Source: Bryoerythrophyllum caledonicum
Taxonomy: Eukaryota > Streptophyta > Bryopsida > Pottiales > Pottiaceae
Assembly: GCA_963971425.1 (NCBI GenBank)
Contig: OZ020515.1
Location: forward strand, 16,570,291-16,634,290
DNA length: 64,000 nt
Reading direction: 5' to 3'
The notes under the pieces were generated by a model. The model had not been told where the DNA came from, made no database searches, and saw only the letters and a list, made by a program, of their open reading frames with translations. Of the stretch, positions 57,484 to 64,000 are shown piece after piece. The position numbers were made by a program, and so were the translations under genes. How positions within the stretch are numbered: position 1 is the first letter of the stretch; each line of letters starts with the position of its first letter.

Positions 57484-57905
57484 GACATGAGAAATGTTCG
57501 ACATTAAGTAAAATGTTTGACAATACATGAACAATTGTTGAACATTAAATAAACAACCATTCAACAACTTTTGGAAATTAAATAATCAACTATTGGACAT
57601 TATACAAACTATTGGACATTAACCCCTAAATTTCTTTGACAATTTCACACCAAAAACACTTCAAAACTGCTCATTTTAGTGCAATGAGTACGGAAGAAAG
57701 ACATAACTCTTACAGTTCAAATTTCAGAAAAAATTGTTATGAATTGATACAGTAGGAACGTGCACGAACCTTCAAGAGCCCTTTGAGTGGACTCTTGGAA
57801 ATTTAGGGTATAAATAAACAATTTTTGGACATTATACAAACTATTGGACATCAAATAAACAATTGTTGGACATTAAAGAAACAAAAGTAGGACATTAAAG
57901 ACTGT
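57484..57905. repeat. Minisatellite of TTGGACATTAAATAAACAA-type units, interrupted
   Basis: Units of about 20-28 bp with the core TTGGACATTA repeat on both sides of a short TTAA-family element (57623-57818). The two flanks share the word TTGGACATTATACAAACTAT, one before and one after the insertion. Units vary by substitutions and small length changes. Confidence 0.85.
57623..57818. mobile_element. TTAA-family element, short deletion derivative (copy G)
   Basis: TTAA (57619-57622) precedes CCCCTAAATTTC. The right end GGAAATTTAGGG is followed by TATAA, one base off. Both ends match longer copies (ACACCAAAAACACTTCAAAA on the left, a text like GAACGTGCACGAACCTTCAAGAG on the right, compare copy B), with about 740 bp of interior missing. 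This is how MITEs arise by internal deletion. Confidence 0.75.
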
Positions 57906-58400
57906 TACATAAAAAAGTTCTTGTTCCATATAATTACTTTTTACATATGATATTTTTTACCAAAGACAAATTTATTAATGATACTAATGTAGGAGGCCTT
58001 TCTCAACACACTTGATAAATTATTTACCCTTGATAAAACTTATAATTTTTTAATATCAGTAAGTGTAGGTGGCACTATCAGGGATATTCAGCGTGGTGAC
58101 ACCATAGAAAACTGCAAAGAGTAAGATACAAGCATGTATAGTCTGTCTTCAGCAACCCCGAGTGAGAAAAGTGACAAAATCCTTCCGTAATTCACTAAAC
58201 ATTGCAAAACTTGTTGAATAAGTTTCAATGAACCATCTGTTTCTAATTTTTCGAAAAAAGATTAAAAAAATAAAAATCCCCCCAACGTCACATACGTGTG
58301 TAGGACCCCACGAACTTACCAGGGTGGAAGCCGACGTTGCTTTATAAAGCACGCTTCCTGAATCCTTTCCCCAAGTCACTCCCTTTTAAAAAGCAAACTA
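57906..58400. other. AT-rich DNA without recognised genes
   Basis: No supported gene. A 76-codon minus-strand reading at 58149-58379 has no family resemblance. Confidence 0.5.
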
Positions 58401-60901
58401 CAGTCTAACCTTGATAATATCACACCCTTTGTTTCATTGAAAACTGTGATATAAACAAGGTGTGACATATTTGATAACATCACATTTGGTGAATTTATGC
58501 ATATTGTGATATTATAAAATTAAAAAAGGAAAATTAATTCAAAAAATTTAACAAAATAATAAATAAAAACTAAGGAAACTAACAATAAGAAACTAACAAA
58601 CTCTCACAAAATTGAAGGTAAATTTCACATGATATAAGTCACCATAGAACGTACCTCAGGCTAGGCAATGAAAACATTAATCGATGGAGATGCACGAAAC
58701 AAAATAGGAGGGGCAGCAATGGAAGACGGAAATTGTGCCTAAATTGAGACCAAAGCGGTGCATTGTGAAGGCACCTCCGGATGCTCTCTGATGGGACAAG
58801 GCAGAGTTCTATCAAGACAATGACCGAGGGACATTGGGTTCAAAAGATGGCAAATTCGGCGATAAGGGGGTTTTGGGTTAGGGTTAAATAAGAACACGGG
58901 GTATGACTATTTGGCAATGGATAGGACAAGTGTGACATGCGGATTGGGGATTAAGGGCAAGGGCCAACTCATGGGCGGCAAGCTGTGAAATAGGTTTCAA
59001 CCCTAAACCATCTTCCAATGGGCTAGAATGCAAGCCTACAAAGGTAGGCGAGTCTGCTCAGGGAGGCGAGGGCCTACTCAGTTTTGAGCCAATGATTTTG
59101 TTGATTCTATACTGTTGATTCTATTGTATGTATACCGTACCAAAGTTATGATTTTGTTACAGACCAAAGTCTTGGTAGCAAATGGCAAAGGGTTTGAGCC
59201 CAACAGTCTAAAGGCGGCGGGACATGTGACTGAGATATAATTCATCCGACACTTATTCATCTATGCAACTTATTATTCTCACACTTACACTATGGATTTT
59301 GAAAAACAAAGTGATATCATCAAAATTGATCGGGATAATAACGAGGGAGTTTTGAACTAGAAAAATTTGTTTCAAGGTTCTGGGTGACAATATCAAGGTG
59401 TTATATTAACAAGTGTGATTTAGATTGTATTGTGTTCATATCAAATAGGTGGATTCAATATTTAAGGTGGATCATCTACACTAATCTACATCAAGCACAT
59501 TTATGCAAAGTTTTGTATTAAGTGATTGGTTGGAGGAGGTTGGTTATTTAACCCTTTAATGTTGCAGGATTCTCGAGCGCAATACTCAAGAGGCCCATTT
59601 TTGGCCTCTTCTACGTTAAAGAATTAATAAAGACGTGTCATAGGAGTGATGAGTCATTTTCCAATACCGCCCTCCTCCAACAAATTATCTAACATAACCT
59701 GCCAAGGATCGTTGGATTCAACTTCAAAGGTTGAGAGACGTAACCAAGTTTTGTGTTGGGAGGAGCTCGTTACCGCTTGTAACGAGCTAAGAAGAAGCCT
59801 AAAGTTATTAGTATTCAAGTCCTCAATTATTACACATTCTCTATCATGTAAAAGTAATTATAGTTCAACCTTGATAACATCACACTTTTTAATAGAACAC
59901 CTTGATATTGTCACTCAAAACATTGAAACCGATTCTCCTAGTTCAAAACTCCCTTGTTAATATCCCTATCACCCTTGATAATATCACTTTGTTTTTCAAA
60001 ATTTGTAGTGTAAATGTGACAATAACAAGTTGCATAGATGAATAAGTGCCATATGAATGATATCTCAGTCACGAGTCCCATTGCCCTTAGACTGTCAGGC
60101 TCTAACCCTTGCCAAGTGCTGCCGAGACTTTGCTCTAGAATATTATAAAAACTTTGGTATTGTATACACATAGCATAGTCAACAGTACATTATCATCATA
60201 ATCGGTGGCTCAAAATCGGGTAGGCCCTTGCCTCCCTTAGCAAGCTTGGCTACCCTTGCAGGCTCGCCTTCTGGCCCGTTGCTAGAAGGTTTGGAATTGA
60301 ACCCTTTTTACAATCCCCCGCCCATGAGCTAGCCCTCGCTCTTGTCCCAAATCCGCATGTCGCCCTCGACCATGTTCTGAATCCGCCTATGGCACTTGCC
60401 ATGTCCATCACCAAACGTTCATGTCCGTAACCCCTTGTATTTGCTAAACCCTGTCCCGAAACCCCTTATCGTCAAATCTACCCTCCTTTGAACCTGATGT
60501 CCCTTGATCATTGTCTCGTCAAAGCCCCTCGTTGTCATGCCACAGGACATCTGAAGGTGCCTTCGCAATGCACAACTTTGGTATCAATTTAGGCACGATT
60601 TCCGTCTTCCATCGTTGCCCTCCTATTTTTTTCTGTGCATCTCCATTGATTAATGTTTTTATTGGCCGACATGAGGTATGTTCTATGGTGACTTACATCA
60701 TGTGAAATTTACCTTCAATTTTTAGGAGAGTTTGTAAGTTCTTATATTTTGTTTGGTGTTTTGTTGATTTTTTAAAATTCTTTTTAATAATACCACATTA
60801 TGCATAAATTCGCCAAATGTGATATTATCAAATATGTCACACCTTGTTTATATCACTCTTTTCAGTGAAACGGAGGGTGTGATATTATAATGGCTACACT
60901 G
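58401..60901. mobile_element. Foldback element with pogo-like ends, arms about 1 kb
   Basis: TA (58399-58400 and 60902-60903) flanks ends that read CAGTCTAACCTTGATAATAT and, on the reverse strand, CAGTGTAGCCATTATAATAT, both followed by CACACCC. The symmetry reaches inward to about 59412 on the left and 59876 on the right, leaving a loop of about 460 bp. The pattern CAGT, AACC, ATAA matches pogo/Lemi1/Emigrant-type ends. CTTGATAAYATCAC words recur inside the arms. No transposase is encoded. A transcript across it would form a very long hairpin. Confidence 0.85.
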
Positions 60902-60903
60902 TA

Positions 60904-61632
60904 CCGGTGTTTGGGGATAATCAATGATACTGGATACCGGCGTGGACCAGCACAGCGCGCGTTGACCACCAAAGGCCAAGAATAGTCTATTGTATTTTCT
61001 TGTGCGCTGGGTGCAAACACCGTCGCAACGCTGAGTAGCAGGTGCACCCAGGTCCAGCCCCCAAGAGTGGGGGACCAACCAAGAAAAGCGAGAAAACAAG
61101 GCAAGCGGCCCCCATTTTTCTTGTGCTCGGAGGATGATTCCAACAGAATCATGGGAACAACCATGATTCGCCACCATCACAAAGGAGGGGTTTTCCCAGC
61201 TAATTACGGCAGTGTTATGGGACCAGTGGGGGCGGATGGACGGTCCCATTTAAGGATACCACATACCACATCACTGGATCGCAGTCCCTCACACTTCTCT
61301 CGTCTTCCCTCCTTTCTCCTCCCCTCTCCTCTCCTCTCTTCTCCTCTCCTCTCTCTCCCTCCCGTCCACTTCCGATCTAGAGAGTCGTCACTTCGTAGAG
61401 CGCGTCGAGCTCTTACTAGTTCGCGTTGAGTAGATCAGTGAGCGCGTGATCCATTCCAAGCGCATTGGTTAATGCTGGAGTAATTCGACCAATTCGGTTG
61501 CCTCTTTCTACCCATCCCGCGACTAATTTGAAAAGCCCTTTGTGGAGCTGCGACTAAACCTCACGTCGCAGGAAAAACAGATCGATTGATAATATTACAA
61601 TTAAATCAGTGCACGATTGGCAACCAGACAAG
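60904..61632 (+). promoter_or_regulatory. Promoter and 5' leader region of the F-box gene
   Basis: Base composition becomes GC-richer. CTCTCGTCTTCCCTCCTTTC and further C/T-rich text (61301-61370) resembles the pyrimidine-rich 5' leader common in plant genes. No clear TATA box was placed; CCATTTAAGG at 61246 is a weak candidate. Short upstream ATGs exist, so the leader may carry small upstream readings. Confidence 0.45.
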
Positions 61633-62995
61633 ATGCCTGGTATGTAGATGTTTGAGAAAGGCGGGTGCTTGTGATTGTGTCTGCGTTTTTGTTTGGACTG
61701 GGATTCAGGGTACAGACGTTGTGTATGTCGTTGCGTTTGCGATTGTGTTGACGTTTGTGTTTTTTGTGGTTGCAGGAATAAACCTGAACATTGCGAGCCT
61801 GGCGCTGACGAGCGGTGGCGCGGCAACGAATCACGTTTGGATGGACCCGACGCTGTGGGGGGCGCTGCCGGAGCCGCTGGTGGAGCTGATCCTGGTGCAC
61901 CTGCCGCTGCCGCAGCTGCTACCAATGCGCGCCGTGTGCAAGAAGTGGAACGAGCTGCTGCACTCGGCGGCGTTTCTGACGGCGCAGCGACAGCGTACGG
62001 TGCAGTGCCCGGCGTACGTGCTGACGGTGAACGAGCCGGCGTTCAACGCGTTTTCGTTCTTTCAGACAGGACCGGAGCTCTATTACTTGCGCAGCGCGTC
62101 GCTGTACTGCGTGGCGTCCAAGAACTGGTTCAACATGTCGTTGGACTGCCTGCCGTTCCGGGACTTCTACGTGACGTCGGTGGCGGGCGGATTGCTGTGC
62201 TTCGTGGCGCACAAGAGCGCGTCCGGTAGCGCGAACCGCGAGGTGGTGGTGGGCGTGTGCAACCCCGCCACGCGATCGTGGCGCATACTACCGCGCTGGG
62301 GGGATTCCAACGTGTACAACCTGCCCGTGTTCGTAGCTATGGTGGTGGACAATTTCCACCGAACTTACAAGGTGGTGGTGATCGACCACGACCGCGCCGT
62401 GACCCGGTGCTACCACTCGGTGTCGATGGCGTGGACGCACACGGAGTCTGTGCCGTGCCGCCACAGCTTCCCGTATTACGACCGCACCCCGATGACGCCC
62501 GTGGTGCGCGGGGGGACCACGCTGGTGTGCGCCACGCAGTGCAAGACGGGGATCGCGTCGTACGATATGGACACGGGCATGTGGGACAGTTACCACGTCT
62601 GCCTGCCGGGGCTGCACTCCAATGTGCACCTGGTGCAGCAATGCGGCCGCATTCTCATGATCAGCCGCATCATGAAGGCCAAGTACGAGGGCTCCGATCG
62701 CGTGCAGCTCTCGGAGCTCGATCCCGAGGGCCTACGCGTCACCACGCCCCTCGACGACGTCCCGCTCGGCCCGTCCAAGCAGTTCCTGGACCACTTCAAG
62801 GTGAGCGCTTGCCGCAGCGTGGACGACGACTCCGAGGGCCTGTGCTTTGTCTCTGTCACCACCGGCGAGCGCTGGCTCTACGACCTCGAGGATCGCTTCT
62901 GGCACATCTTGCCCAGCAGCCCCGGCAGCAAATCCAAGAGCATGGCCGCTTACGGCGGCTTCAGTGTCCACCTCCGCGTCGACATTCAACCTTAA
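61633..62995 (+). CDS. F-box protein, kelch-like C-terminal region
   Basis: Exons 61633-61639 and 61776-62995 join to a 408-residue protein. The intron runs 61640-61775 with GTATGT donor and TGCAG acceptor. The start is ATG in ACAAGATGCCTG; the long open frame upstream of 61776 reads through the intron and is not used. The F-box fills residues about 27-68 (LWGALPEPLVELILVHLPLP, then RAVCKKWNELL), the SKP1-binding part. The rest (NPATRSWRILPRW, ASYDMDTGMWDSYHV, ERWLYDLEDRFWHILP) gives repeated beta-blade-like units with W and Y, as in F-box/kelch proteins such as Arabidopsis At5g15710. The probable role is substrate recognition in an SCF ubiquitin ligase; the substrate is unknown. Coding GC is much higher than the surroundings. 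No stop or frameshift interrupts it. Confidence 0.88.
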
Positions 62996-63022
62996 ACGAC
63001 GTCACGTTGTCATGACGTCGTT
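62995..63022 (+). terminator. Stem-loop directly after the F-box stop codon
   Basis: AACGACGTCA and TGACGTCGTT form a perfect 10-bp stem with an 8-base loop, the first A being the last base of the stop codon TAA. Each arm contains GACGTC. In RNA this would be a strong 3' UTR hairpin; in DNA it is a pair of ACGT-core sites. It is not a bacterial-type terminator; I list it here as a 3' regulatory structure. Confidence 0.6.
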
Positions 63023-64000
63023 CAGCCACAGACGGTATATTAATGTACTTGTACAAAATTCACAGCTAGATGATTAGGTCCAGATTCTGTACCGACCTGA
63101 TCACTGAAGTTCATCACGGGTGCGGGAAACATTGGACATTACATATTACCCATTGGCACCCAGGCTAGTAGGTGTTTTAATTCCTGCTGGAGTTGCAGGA
63201 CGTTCATGCATGATGCGATCGAACTCTCGCAAATGTGGTCCCAAGAAGAGAGAGACTCAGGTGCTTACTGATTACTTGTACAAATGCGGTTACCTGTACA
63301 AACCAGTCGCAGAGCTGACACCTCTGCGATGGATATATTATAGCTCAAATTTTACCACTTCCTGGCCAGCTGCTGTGCAATGGGTTCAAATCTCAGGCTC
63401 TCTCTTGCATTGACCGAATCTAAAACTATTACTCACCCTAGAGTGTATTGAATTTAAGAGCTCTAGTACTTCATACAAATGCGAACTCTAAATAGACTCA
63501 TCTGAAACTTTTTATGCAACTAGGTGTAGGTATCCGTGAAGTAGGCTTGTGTGATTTCCGTTTGATGCGACACAGACAGTGCAGTTGCTCATGCGTGTGA
63601 TTGGGGTAGGTTGATCAGAGTGGGGATGCTCTTGAACGGATATAGACCACAACAGACAACTGGAAAGAGGAGCAAAGGGGGCGTGCCGAGGGTGGTGGCA
63701 ACAGCTGACGGGGGCGTTCACACGGAGGACGGTCGCGTGAGAACACAGGCGAACGCGAGCGCGGTGACGTCGTCGCCGTGGGGGCTGCGACAGGGGTGGA
63801 GGGCACCAACAGAGGGGCGGGTACTGCACCAGCACACAAAGGAGGCGTCGCGACTGCATTGAATGCCGCACCAGTTGGAGGCCCAGTTTTCCACCCGCTG
63901 CCTCTGCTACGCCCGGCCCACCCCAGCTCTAGTGTTCCTACCAACCTAGGATGACCACAACCTTCCCAACGGCGCCTCTTTTTTGGGTTGGGGCTTAGTG
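63023..64000. other. 3' flank of F-box gene, no supported gene
   Basis: The F-box 3' UTR is probably here. Readings at 63120-63413 (plus) and 63944-63615 (minus, Pro/Arg-rich) have no recognised family. The GC-rich stretch from about 63660 to 63950 might belong to a gene that continues beyond the window. Confidence 0.4.

Noticed and set aside
61586..61775. Long N-terminal extension of the F-box reading
   Set aside because: It is the intron read-through; a GTATGT donor and TGCAG acceptor remove it and leave a better start.
61675..63015. Several long readings in other frames and on the minus strand across the F-box gene
   Set aside because: They are shadows of a GC-rich coding region with no family resemblance.
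63615..63944. Pro/Arg-rich minus-strand reading as a gene start
   Set aside because: It has only low-complexity composition, and overlapping readings of similar length exist in other frames.

Overview
The window looks like repeat-rich nuclear DNA of a plant, probably a land plant or close relative; I cannot name the species. The evidence is a B3-domain gene, Ty1/copia, CACTA and hAT remnants, an F-box gene with a GT-AG intron, and a fragment resembling the plant ATAD2-type AAA ATPase. Most of the window is AT-rich and gene-poor. Only two genes look intact: a small three-exon B3-domain gene (7942..7123, minus) and a two-exon F-box gene (61633..62995, plus) in a GC-rich island at the right end. 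Almost everything else is transposable elements, many nested in one another.

Left part (1-15016): a degenerate copia element (about 840-6780, plus) has a 1,340-bp CACTA element in its gag and an in-place inversion of its integrase core. Next come the B3 gene and a BED/hAT transposase gene (15016..8210, minus). The hAT gene is split by element A (9204-13106), which is flanked by a perfect 5-bp target duplication; removing A restores the hAT reading frame.

Middle (16660-41000): AT-rich DNA filled by two small inverted-repeat families. The TTAA family has TTAA target duplications and CCCC...GGGG ends; the M2 family has TA target duplications. Each has inserted into the other. The same region holds an ATAD2-like pseudogene, a tandem array of about 271-bp units, a 2.7-kb Tc1-type element with inverted repeats of about 575 bp and DD34E spacing (two of three catalytic residues lost), a 490-bp MITE, and a Pol III promoter-like segment.

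Right part (42150-60901): a decayed LINE (RT plus RNase H, plus strand) is followed by a decayed copia element (minus). The 5' LTR of that copia is split by element B (52140-56847, minus), which also has a perfect 5-bp target duplication. Further on lie a minisatellite interrupted by a short TTAA-family copy and a 2.5-kb foldback element with pogo-like ends.

The most promising new biology is the A/B family. Two independent insertions share a 5' terminal hairpin starting TGTGGGA, an ACA-3' end, 5-bp target duplications, an unfamiliar gag-like protein, and a 22-bp conserved block about 1.2 kb from the 3' end. Neither has recognisable LTRs, pol or PBS. They are either integrase-mobilised elements without LTRs or very large solo LTRs that carry a gene.
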